Translations under genes and position numbers: made by a program
The notes under the pieces: generated by a model
The model's database searches: none
What the model was told of the DNA's origin: nothing
What the model saw: only the letters and a program-made list of their open reading frames with translations
Shown here: piece after piece, positions 27,546 through 34,229 of the stretch
How the letters are laid out: each line of letters starts with the position of its first letter
Numbering within the stretch: the stretch's first letter is position 1
Assembly (NCBI RefSeq): GCF_019139535.1
Contig: NZ_CP077073.1
Span: 1,249,001 to 1,313,000, forward strand
Source of the DNA: Pseudomonas muyukensis
Lineage (GTDB): Bacteria > Pseudomonadota > Gammaproteobacteria > Pseudomonadales > Pseudomonadaceae
Length of the DNA stretch: 64,000 bases
Direction of reading: 5' to 3'

Positions 27546-27571
27546 CTTGAAAGGCTATGCTTGACCCCAAT
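27546..27571 (+). promoter_or_regulatory. Heat-shock (sigma-32) type promoter of cbpA
   Basis: CTTGAA, 13 bases, CCCCAAT, against the RpoH consensus CTTGAA-N13/15-CCCCATNT. It ends about 40 bases before the cbpA ATG. Confidence 0.6.
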
Positions 27572-27611
27572 CTTCAGTAGCAATACGCACATTCACATCG
27601 GTGATCCATAG

Positions 27612-28577
27612 ATGGACTTCAAAGACTACTACAAGATACTCGGCGTCGAGGCGAGTGCGGACGACAAGGCGATCAAGGCCGCCTACCGCAAGCTTGCGCG
27701 CAAGTATCACCCCGACGTCAGCAAGGAGCGTGACGCCGAGGACAAGTTCAAGGAGGCCAACGAGGCCTACGAAGTGCTTGGCGACAAGGACAAGCGCGCC
27801 GAGTACGACGAGATCCGCAAGTACGGCGGCCAGCATGGCCGGCCGTTCCAGGCACCGCCTGGCTGGCAGTCCCGTGGCGGCAATGGCGGCGGCGGTGGCT
27901 TCGAGGGCGGCGATTTTTCCGACTTCTTCAGCTCGATCTTCGGCGCCCGGGGTGGCAACCCCTTCGGTGGCGGCGGTGGCCGGCAACAACGCAGTGCCGG
28001 CAGGCGAGGGCAGGACGTGGAACTGGAACTGGCGGTGTTTCTCGAAGAGACCCTGAACAAGGAGTCCAAGCAGATCAGCTTCCAGGTGCCGCAGACCAAC
28101 GCTGCTGGCCAGCGCACCGGCTTCACCACCAAGACCCTGAACGTGAAGATCCCTGCCGGGGTGACCGACGGCGAGCGCATCCGCCTCAAGGGCCAGGGCG
28201 CGCCGGGTGTGGGTGGTGGCGCCAATGGCGACTTGTTCCTGACCATTCGCATGGCACCGCACCCGCAGTTCGATGTCGAAGGTCATGACCTGATCATCAC
28301 CGTGCCGCTGGCGCCGTGGGAAGCGGCGCTCGGCGCCAAGGTGGCCGTGCCGACCCTGACCGGCAAGATCAACCTGACCATCCGCCCCGACAGCCAGAGC
28401 GGCCAGCGCCTGCGGGTCAAGGGCATGGGCCTGTTGAACAAGCAGGGCGAGCGCGGCGACCTGTACGCCCAGCTCAAGGTGGTGATGCCTGCCCAATCCG
28501 ATGACGCAACTCGCGCACTGTGGACCCAGCTCTCCGAGAAAGCCGCGTTCAACCCGAGGACTCAATGGAGTAAGTGA
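27612..28577 (+). CDS. cbpA: DnaJ-class curved-DNA-binding co-chaperone CbpA
   Basis: 321 residues. J-domain at 1-70 with HPD at 33-35 ([11 protein letters not shown]). A Gly/Phe-rich linker ([30 protein letters not shown]) follows. The C-terminal substrate-binding domains ([26 protein letters not shown] and so on) lack the cysteine zinc finger of DnaJ, which marks the CbpA class. It stimulates DnaK and binds curved DNA. The start was chosen at the J-domain consensus [12 protein letters not shown]. cbpM follows two bases after the stop. Confidence 0.96.
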   Translation: MDFKDYYKILGVEASADDKAIKAAYRKLARKYHPDVSKERDAEDKFKEANEAYEVLGDKDKRAEYDEIRKYGGQHGRPFQAPPGWQSRGGNGGGGGFEGGDFSDFFSSIFGARGGNPFGGGGGRQQRSAGRRGQDVELELAVFLEETLNKESKQISFQVPQTNAAGQRTGFTTKTLNVKIPAGVTDGERIRLKGQGAPGVGGGANGDLFLTIRMAPHPQFDVEGHDLIITVPLAPWEAALGAKVAVPTLTGKINLTIRPDSQSGQRLRVKGMGLLNKQGERGDLYAQLKVVMPAQSDDATRALWTQLSEKAAFNPRTQWSK

Positions 28578-28579
28578 TC

Positions 28580-28885
28580 ATGAGCAGCACCCTGATCGTT
28601 CAACTGGACATGCGTACCCTGTGTCAGGAGGCCGATATCACGGCCGATTGCGTGATCGAGATCGTCGAGCACGGCATTGTTGAACCTTTGGGGCGAACGC
28701 CGGAGGACTGGGTGTTCGACGACCGCGCGCCGGTGACCCTCAAGCGCGCGGTGAAGCTGCATGAGCAACTGGAGCTGGAGTGGGAGGGGGTGGCGCTGGC
28801 GCTGGAGTTGCTGGAAGAGGTGCAGCAGTTGCGCAGCGAGAACAGCATGTTGAAGCAGCGGTTGGGGCGGTTTACCCAGATGTGA
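28580..28885 (+). CDS. cbpM: CbpA modulator CbpM
   Basis: 101 residues from the ATG at 28580, with GGAG nine bases before it (an in-frame GTG at 28574 overlaps the cbpA stop). It matches CbpM: a winged-helix MerR-like N-terminal region (LDMRTLCQEADITADCVIEIVEHGIVEPLG, DWVFDDRAP) and a C-terminal helix (LLEEVQQLRSENSMLKQRLGRF). In E. coli CbpM binds the CbpA J-domain and blocks its activity. It is cotranscribed with cbpA. Confidence 0.94.
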   Translation: MSSTLIVQLDMRTLCQEADITADCVIEIVEHGIVEPLGRTPEDWVFDDRAPVTLKRAVKLHEQLELEWEGVALALELLEEVQQLRSENSMLKQRLGRFTQM

Positions 28886-28905
28886 TGGGTATGGCCTGTG
28901 AGATC

Positions 28906-29011
28906 CTGGGGCTGCTGCGCAGCCCTATCGCGACACAAGGCCGCTCCTACAGGAGATTGCGTTCCCCTGTAGGAGCGGCCTTGTGTCGCGATAGGGGCGC
29001 AAAGCGCCCCC
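28906..29011. repeat. Inverted repeat, CGCGACACAAGGCCGCTCC family
   Basis: Both arms with flanking GGGGCTGCTGCGCAGCCC and GGGGCGC-AAA-GCGCCCC hairpins, between the convergent cbpM and acetyltransferase genes. Confidence 0.8.
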
Positions 29012-29015
29012 AGGT

Positions 29016-29549
29016 TCACGACGCTTTCGCGATCACCTTGAAGTACAACGCCGTAGCCCGGTACACCCCTTCCGGCCCGCAGGCATAATCCGGAATCTCC
29101 CCCGCCTTGCTGTACCCCAGCGCCCGATAGAACGCCTCCGCCGTGGACCCTGCCTCGGTATCGAGAAACAGCATCCCCCGCCCGATCCGCCGCGCCTCGG
29201 CCTCCAGCGCTCCCATCAACTGCTGCCCCAGCCCACGCCGCCGGGCATCGCTGTGCACCAGCAATTTCTGCACCTCGCCCCGGTTCAGCCCATTGGGCTT
29301 CAGGCACAGCCCCAATTGCACGCTGCCCAGCACTTCCTGGCCCTGGGCAATGACCCAGAGCAGTTGCTCGCCGCTGGCCAGCTTTGCCTTCACCTCATCG
29401 AAGTAGCCCTGGGCCTGCTGTGCGTCGATACCGGCCAGAAACCCCACCGACGCGCCCTGGCGCACCGCATCGAGCAACAGCGCCACCAGGCCGTCGCGGT
29501 AGTACGCCAGGCCTTCGTGGGTCACGCGCTGCAGTTGGGCGCTGTTCAT
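29016..29549 (-). CDS. GNAT family N-acetyltransferase
   Basis: 177 residues. The GNAT core is visible: LWVIAQGQEVLGSVQLGL (beta 2-4), the acetyl-CoA pyrophosphate loop VHSDARRRGLGQQLM (Q/R-x-x-G-x-G/A variant), and GSTAEAFYRALGYSKAGEIPDYA near the C-terminus. Substrate unknown. It starts five bases after the upstream acetyltransferase ends, so the two form an operon. Confidence 0.88.
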   Translation of the reverse strand: MNSAQLQRVTHEGLAYYRDGLVALLLDAVRQGASVGFLAGIDAQQAQGYFDEVKAKLASGEQLLWVIAQGQEVLGSVQLGLCLKPNGLNRGEVQKLLVHSDARRRGLGQQLMGALEAEARRIGRGMLFLDTEAGSTAEAFYRALGYSKAGEIPDYACGPEGVYRATALYFKVIAKAS

Positions 29550-29554
29550 CGGCT

Positions 29555-30079
29555 TCAGCTCCTTGAAGGTGGCAGGGTGTTGTCGTCCAGGTAAAGCTGC
29601 ATGAAGGTCAGGTCCAGCCAGCGCCCGAACTTCACCCCCACCTGCGGCATCTGCCCGGTGATGCTGAAGCCCAGGCGCTCATGCAGGCGGATCGACGCAG
29701 TATTGCCGCGCTCGATGGCGGCGACCATCACATGCTTGTCGCAGCGGCGCGCCCGTTCGACCAGCGCTTCCATCAGGGCAGGCCCCAGGCCCTTGCCACG
29801 CTGGTCGCCACGGATGTACACCGAGTGCTCGACGGTATGCCGGAAGCCCTCGAACGGGCGCCAGTCGCCAAACGAGGCATAGCCGAGCACGCCGCTGTCA
29901 TCTACCGCCACCAAGACCGGATAGCCCTGTTGCGCCCGTGATTCGAACCAGGCCTGGCGGTTGGCCAGGTCCACCGGGGTTTCGTTCCAGATCGCCGTGG
30001 TGTTGGCCACGGCGTCGTTGTAGATGTCGAGGATGCCCGGCAGGTCGTCGGGCAGGGCGTCGCGCAGCAGGTGGCTCAT
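29555..30079 (-). CDS. GNAT acetyltransferase, phosphinothricin / L-amino-acid N-acetyltransferase-like
   Basis: 174 residues from the ATG at 30079 (MSHLLRDALPDDLPGILDIYNDAVANTTAIWNETPVDLANRQAW). It matches the pat/MddA/YncA family: YNDAVANTTAIWNETP, GYASFGDWRPFEGFRHTVEHSVYI, and the CoA loop RGDQRGKGLGPALM. Family members acetylate methionine sulfoximine, methionine sulfone and phosphinothricin. The natural substrate is uncertain. A perfect dyad, TTGGCGTCATGCGCCAA, lies about 100 bases upstream. Confidence 0.88.
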   Translation of the reverse strand: MSHLLRDALPDDLPGILDIYNDAVANTTAIWNETPVDLANRQAWFESRAQQGYPVLVAVDDSGVLGYASFGDWRPFEGFRHTVEHSVYIRGDQRGKGLGPALMEALVERARRCDKHVMVAAIERGNTASIRLHERLGFSITGQMPQVGVKFGRWLDLTFMQLYLDDNTLPPSRS

Positions 30080-30174
30080 GGGCGGTCTCGCAGGAACAGA
30101 GGTTTCGGGCCGATGCACGATCGAGTGCAAGCGACGTGCCGAGGCGTGGGCGCAGGCAAATGCGCCAAGGGGGC

Positions 30175-30191
30175 TTGGCGTCATGCGCCAA
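30175..30191. promoter_or_regulatory. Dyad TTGGCGTCATGCGCCAA, possible operator
   Basis: Perfect six-base half-sites separated by five bases, upstream of the acetyltransferase pair on one side and of the RNA leader on the other. An upstream CGCCAAG (30163-30169) could pair alternatively with the same TTGGCG in RNA. Confidence 0.35.
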
Positions 30192-30380
30192 CCCGGTGCA
30201 TTGGGCAATGGGCGTGCACTGCCTGAGGGCGGGCGCCGAACATTTTGACACACCCCGGTTACTTGAGTACCGTGCCGCACCGCAGTAGATTCTGCGGTTC
30301 GGGATTGGCGTCCCGTTGTCAGAACTGGGCACATCGCACTCGCGATAGTCGTGTCCTGCATGGTTGCACCCGTTATGGGC

Positions 30381-30478
30381 GGGGCCGTGCGCGGGAGCCT
30401 TCGGGCTCACCGGAACTTCTGACCGGTAACGCCAACCCGCACGGCTCCGTCCACCCATATTGGCGTATGGGCACGGAG
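30381..30478 (+). promoter_or_regulatory. Structured 5' leader RNA: three-way junction with a candidate pseudoknot
   Basis: The outer stem pairs 30384-30391 (GCCGTGCG) with 30438-30445, extendable to 30381/30448. Inside are two abutting hairpins: GAGCC-TTCG-GGCTC (30395-30408, a stable C(UUCG)G tetraloop) and ACCGG/CCGGT (30409-30427). The single-stranded linker has CGCCAA (30430-30435), exactly complementary to the TTGGCG loop (30460-30465) of the next hairpin CCCATA/TATGGG (30454-30471). CTCCGT (30445-30450) can also pair with ACGGAG (30473-30478), competing with the edge of the outer stem. It ends 32 bases before a 25-codon gene, so a cis-acting role is likely. I do not recall an Rfam family for it. 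Confidence 0.55.
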
Positions 30479-30510
30479 AGACACTTCAGAAGGCTGCAAG
30501 GAGTAGCACC

Positions 30511-30588
30511 ATGCTCAAGAAGATCGTTCCAGATCCACCGTTCGCATTTGCTGGGTTCGCCACCTTTCATCGAGAGGTGCAGCCATGA
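30511..30588 (+). CDS. 25-residue leader peptide, translationally coupled to the DUF3077-type gene
   Basis: MLKKIVPDPPFAFAGFATFH followed by REVQP, with AAGGAG seven bases before the ATG, the best ribosome binding site in the region. Its stop overlaps the next start in ATGA. MLKKIVPDPP resembles the N-terminus of small Pseudomonas proteins of the DUF3077/DUF6124 type, so it may be a shortened relative or a leader peptide. It sits directly after the structured RNA. Confidence 0.6.
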   Translation: MLKKIVPDPPFAFAGFATFHREVQP

Positions 30589-30884
30589 ACCCGGAATCGC
30601 GGGTCAACCTCACCCCGCGCACATCCCGCCCCGTCACCGCCAGTTCCCATTTCGGCACCTGCAATCACGCCCACGCCCCGATGCTTTCGGTACAGGCTGG
30701 GGTCGATAGCGAGGATGCGCTGGTGTGCGCCGTGGCGGCGTTGAAGGCGGCCTATGAGACCAATGCCGCCGCGCTGGAGAAGGCGGGGGAGCCGTTGCGC
30801 AGTTTGCTGACGGCGACCGAGAACTCGCTGGAGAAAGGCCTGGCGCTGGCCGAGGCGGTGCTCGAGGGGTTGGAGCAGGGTTGA
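30585..30884 (+). CDS. Small DUF3077-type protein
   Basis: 99 residues. The central FGTCNHAHAPMLSVQAGVDSEDALVCAVAALKAAYETNAAALEKAG is characteristic of a Pseudomonas-specific family of about 100 residues (DUF3077), with a conserved FGTC and an amphipathic helical C-terminal half. No signal peptide or membrane segment. Function unknown. The start overlaps the 25-codon gene, so its translation probably depends on that gene and on the leader RNA. Confidence 0.75.
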   Translation: MNPESRVNLTPRTSRPVTASSHFGTCNHAHAPMLSVQAGVDSEDALVCAVAALKAAYETNAAALEKAGEPLRSLLTATENSLEKGLALAEAVLEGLEQG

Positions 30885-30893
30885 GACAGTAGG

Positions 30894-31014
30894 GGCGCTG
30901 TGCGCCCATTCGCCAGCAAGGCTGGCTCCTACAGGTCTCGCGCAGGTTTCGGAGCGTGCGCTGTACCTGTAGGAGCCAGCCTTGCTGGCGAATGGGCTGC
31001 GCAGCAGCCCCCGC
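30894..31014. repeat. REP-like pair with terminator-type hairpins
   Basis: TTCGCCAGCAAGGCTGGCTCC and its inverted partner, flanked by GGGCGC-TGT-GCGCCC and GGGCTGCGCAGCAGCCC hairpins, between the convergent DUF3077 and cycA genes. Confidence 0.75.
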
Positions 31015-31016
31015 GA

Positions 31017-32441
31017 TCAGCGGTTCGACGCCCCACGCACGGCGGTACGCGGCTGACGCCTGCTACGCACGAATTGGTAGGTCACCGCCAGGATCAGGAA
31101 CCAGATCGGCGTCACCACCAGCGCCGAGCGCGTATCCGCCTCCAGGCTCAACAGCACCAGGATGCCGGCGAAGAACACCAGGCACACGTAGCACATGAAG
31201 CGCCCGCCGGGCATCTTGTAGCTCGACGCTGCATGCAGCGCCGCGCGCTGTTTGCGGTAGCTCAGGTACGACAGCAGGATCAGCGTCCAGACGAACATGA
31301 ACAGCACCGCCGACACTGTCGTCACCAGGGTGAAGGCTTCGATCACATTGGGTACCAGGTAGATCAGCACCGCGCCCAGCAGCAGGCAGGTGCAGGAGAA
31401 GTACAGGCCGTTGGCCGGCACCGCGCGGCGCGAGAGTTTCTCGAACGCCTTGGGCGCATCGCCCTCCTGGGCCAGGCCGAACAGCATGCGGCTGGTGGAG
31501 AACACGCCGCTGTTGGCCGACGAGGCCGCCGAGGTCAGCACCACGAAGTTGATGATGCTCGCCGCCGCTGGCAGGCCGGCCAGCACGAACAGCTCGACGA
31601 ACGGGCTCTTGCCCGGCACCACGTCACGCCATGGGGTCACGGCCATGATGGCGATCAGCGCCAGCACGTAGAACACGATGATGCGGATCGGGATCGAGTT
31701 GATCGCCCGTGGCAGGGTGCGTTCGGGGTTCTTCGCTTCGGCCGCGGTGGTGCCCACCAGCTCGATGCCGACGAAGGCGAACACGGCGATCTGGAAGCCG
31801 GCGAAGAAGCCCAGCAGGCCGTTGGGGAACATGCCGCCGTCATTCCACAGGTTGGCCAGGGTGGCGGTATGCCCGCTTGGCGACTGGAAACCGGTGATGA
31901 CCATGTACAGGCCGGTGGCGACCAGGCCCATGATGGCGATGATCTTGATCAGGGCGAACCAGAACTCCATTTCGCCGAACATTTTCACCGTCACCAGGTT
32001 CAGCGACAGCAGCAGGGCCACGCAGCTCAGCGCCGGTATCCACTGTGGCAGGTCGGGGAACCAGAACTGGGTATAGGCGGCGATCGCCACCACGTCGGCG
32101 ATACCGGTGACCACCCAGCAGAACCAGTAGGTCCAGCCGGTGAAGTAGCCGGCCCAGGGGCCGAGCAGGTCGGCGGAGAAATCGATGAACGACTTGTAGT
32201 TGAGGTTCGACAGCAGCAGCTCGCCCATGGCACGCATGACGAAGAACAGCATGAAGCCGATGATCATGTAGACGAAGATGATCGACGGGCCGGCCAGGCT
32301 GATGGTCTTGCCCGAGCCCATGAACAGGCCGGTGCCGATGGCGCCGCCGATGGCGATGAGCTGGATGTGACGGTTGGTCAGGTTGCGTTGCAGGTGCTGC
32401 TCTTCGGAGGGTGTCTGGGAGGTCCGGGTCATAGGCTGCAT
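31017..32441 (-). CDS. cycA: D-serine/D-alanine/glycine permease CycA
   Basis: 474 residues, an amino acid-polyamine-organocation permease with about twelve helices. It is nearly collinear with E. coli CycA as I remember it: RNLTNRHIQLIAIGGAIGTGLFMGSGK, AGYFTGWTYWFCWVVTG, GFFAGFQIAVFAFVGIELVGTTAAE and SAASSANSGVFSTSRMLFGLA. It imports glycine, D-alanine, D-serine and D-cycloserine by proton symport. An alternative start four codons in (MTRTSQ) is possible; neither has a clear ribosome binding site. Confidence 0.93.
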   Translation of the reverse strand: MQPMTRTSQTPSEEQHLQRNLTNRHIQLIAIGGAIGTGLFMGSGKTISLAGPSIIFVYMIIGFMLFFVMRAMGELLLSNLNYKSFIDFSADLLGPWAGYFTGWTYWFCWVVTGIADVVAIAAYTQFWFPDLPQWIPALSCVALLLSLNLVTVKMFGEMEFWFALIKIIAIMGLVATGLYMVITGFQSPSGHTATLANLWNDGGMFPNGLLGFFAGFQIAVFAFVGIELVGTTAAEAKNPERTLPRAINSIPIRIIVFYVLALIAIMAVTPWRDVVPGKSPFVELFVLAGLPAAASIINFVVLTSAASSANSGVFSTSRMLFGLAQEGDAPKAFEKLSRRAVPANGLYFSCTCLLLGAVLIYLVPNVIEAFTLVTTVSAVLFMFVWTLILLSYLSYRKQRAALHAASSYKMPGGRFMCYVCLVFFAGILVLLSLEADTRSALVVTPIWFLILAVTYQFVRSRRQPRTAVRGASNR

Positions 32442-32585
32442 TCCATTGAGGGTCAGTCTTTTTGTGAGCGAAAGCCAAGTAGGCTATCACGTCGCGTTCC
32501 AATCGCGGGTGTGGCAGATCGGCACGATCTTGGCGGTACAGGGCGGTCGGGGACATGATCGCGGTCAATGGATGGAGCACACATC

Positions 32586-32800
32586 CTGGGGCTGCTGCGC
32601 AGCCCTTTCGCGACACAAGGCCGCTCCTACAGGGGAATGCGACCTCCTGTGGGAACAACTGTCTTCTTTGTGGACGCTGGCCCGGCCTTGCCGGGCATCG
32701 CCAGCAAGGCTGGCTCCTACAGGTTTGCAGTGAAGCTCAGGTTTGGCGCGGTCCATGTGGGAGCGGCCTTGTGTCGCGAAAGGGGCGCAAAGCGCCCCCG
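32586..32800. repeat. Mixed repeat block, three units, upstream of cycA
   Basis: A CGCGACACAAGGCCGCTCC unit, a CATCGCCAGCAAGGCTGGC unit, and an inverted GGAGCGGCCTTGTGTCGCG unit with a GGGGCGC-AAA-GCGCCCC hairpin. Together they fill most of the 365-base gap between cycA and the PepSY gene; the remaining 32442-32585 should hold the cycA promoter, in which I see nothing distinctive. Confidence 0.75.
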
Positions 32801-32806
32801 GCAATC

Positions 32807-34171
32807 TCAAGCCCGAACCATGGCCCGGCGCCTGACCACCAGGCTATCCACCCCCCACATCACCACCATCGAGATCCCCACCAGCGGGAAGGCGATGCCC
32901 AACACCACCATCACCCCCACCGCCATCTTCCAGCGCGGCAGGTCATGGCGCAGCGGCGGCACGCCCAATCCACCAGTGGGCTTGCGCTTCCACCACATCA
33001 CCAGCCCGCTCACCGAGCCCAGCAGGATCATCAGGCACACCAGCAGGATGACGAGCTGGTTCAACGCCCCGAACATCTTGCCCTCGTGCAGCATCACCCC
33101 AAGCTCGGTGGCGCGGGCCACCGGGCTGTAGTCCTGCCAGCGCACATCGGCCAGCACCTGGCCGGTGTACTGGTCCACATGCAGGGTGGCGTCGTTACGC
33201 GGGTCGTCGGCGAACACCGCGATGGTGAACACGCCCTCGGCACTGGTCGGCAGGGTGATGCTGTAGCCCGGCTCGACCCTGCGCAGGCTGGCGACATCCT
33301 CGACCTGTTGCAGGCTGACCTGCGGCGCAGCGGGGGCCTGGTCCATCCTGTGATGCCCGGCATGCTCGGCGTGGGCGCCGGATACCGGCATCGGCGTGTT
33401 CTCCATCGCCCACGGCACGGTCTGGCGGTGGGCGCTGTTGAGGTCGCGCGCTTGTTGGTCGGACTTGGGCACGTCATTCCACATGGCTGCCGGGAAGCGG
33501 TTCCACAGGTCGGCGTACTGCTTGCCCCACAGCCCGGTCCAGGTCATGCCGCTGAGCAGCATCAACAGCAGCAGGGCCGAGCCCCAGAAGCCGGTGACGG
33601 CATGCAGGTCGCGCCACAGCACTCGGCCGCGTGCGCTCAAGCGTGGCCACAGCACGCCCGCGCTGTTGCGCCCGCGTGGCCACCAGAGATAGAGGCCGGA
33701 CACCACCAGGACAATGCCCCAGCCCGCCGCCAGTTCCACCAGCCGGTCACCGACCGTGCCGACCATCAGTTCGCCATGCAGGGCACGGGCGATGGCTTGC
33801 AGGTTCTGCTTGCCATCCTGCTCGCCCAGCACCTTGGCGCTGTACGGGTCGACGAAGACATTCAGCTCGCGCCCGCCGTCATGCACCACGAACTGGGCGC
33901 TGCGCTCGGCGTTCAGCGGTGGCAGGTACTGGCCGACATGGCCCTGTGGATAAGCCTGGCGCACGCTGGCCAGCAGGGTGTCGGCGCTTTGCCGATGATG
34001 GCCGGCCTCGACCACCATCAGTTCGCGGTACAGCAGCGGGTCGAGCTGTGGCTTGAACAGGTAGATGATCCCGGTGATCGCCAGCAGGATCATGAACGGC
34101 GCCACGAACAGCCCGGCATAGAAATGCCAGCGCCACGCCAGGTTGTAGAACGACACATTTGGTTTGCTCAT
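32807..34171 (-). CDS. PepSY-associated TM protein (copper operon, PiuB-type)
   Basis: 454 residues with a good GGGAGG before the ATG. Four transmembrane segments: near 15-35 (WRWHFYAGLFVAPFMILLAITGIIYLF), 140-165, 190-215 and about 365-440, with PepSY domains between. The first-helix motif RWHFYAGLF is typical of iron-regulated PiuB/FhuF-like reductase-type membrane proteins. A periplasmic stretch with SGAHAEHAGHHRMDQ is His-rich and may bind metal. As last gene after the OprC-like receptor it probably handles copper released into the periplasm. Exact chemistry unknown. Confidence 0.85.
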   Translation of the reverse strand: MSKPNVSFYNLAWRWHFYAGLFVAPFMILLAITGIIYLFKPQLDPLLYRELMVVEAGHHRQSADTLLASVRQAYPQGHVGQYLPPLNAERSAQFVVHDGGRELNVFVDPYSAKVLGEQDGKQNLQAIARALHGELMVGTVGDRLVELAAGWGIVLVVSGLYLWWPRGRNSAGVLWPRLSARGRVLWRDLHAVTGFWGSALLLLMLLSGMTWTGLWGKQYADLWNRFPAAMWNDVPKSDQQARDLNSAHRQTVPWAMENTPMPVSGAHAEHAGHHRMDQAPAAPQVSLQQVEDVASLRRVEPGYSITLPTSAEGVFTIAVFADDPRNDATLHVDQYTGQVLADVRWQDYSPVARATELGVMLHEGKMFGALNQLVILLVCLMILLGSVSGLVMWWKRKPTGGLGVPPLRHDLPRWKMAVGVMVVLGIAFPLVGISMVVMWGVDSLVVRRRAMVRA

Positions 34172-34229
34172 GGGAGCCTCCCGTAGACCTTGAGTGGGCG
34201 CGGTCAGGTCCCGCGCCCGTTTGTTGTTG

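Larger units (their letters stand above)
30080..30510. other. 431-base region holding structured RNA leader and operator-like dyads
   Basis: No credible gene. It contains a perfect dyad (30175-30191), small hairpins CCGCAG/CTGCGG (30280-30297) and GGGA-TTGGCG-TCCC (30301-30314), and the multi-stem leader at 30381-30478. TTGGCG or CGCCAA occurs six times between 30163 and 30465. Confidence 0.6.

Noticed and set aside
33945..33953. Perfect DnaA box in the PepSY gene (others at 16276, 22286 and 45989)
   Set aside because: Isolated and inside coding sequence; useful as background for judging the 14.4-14.8 kb cluster rather than as sites in their own right.
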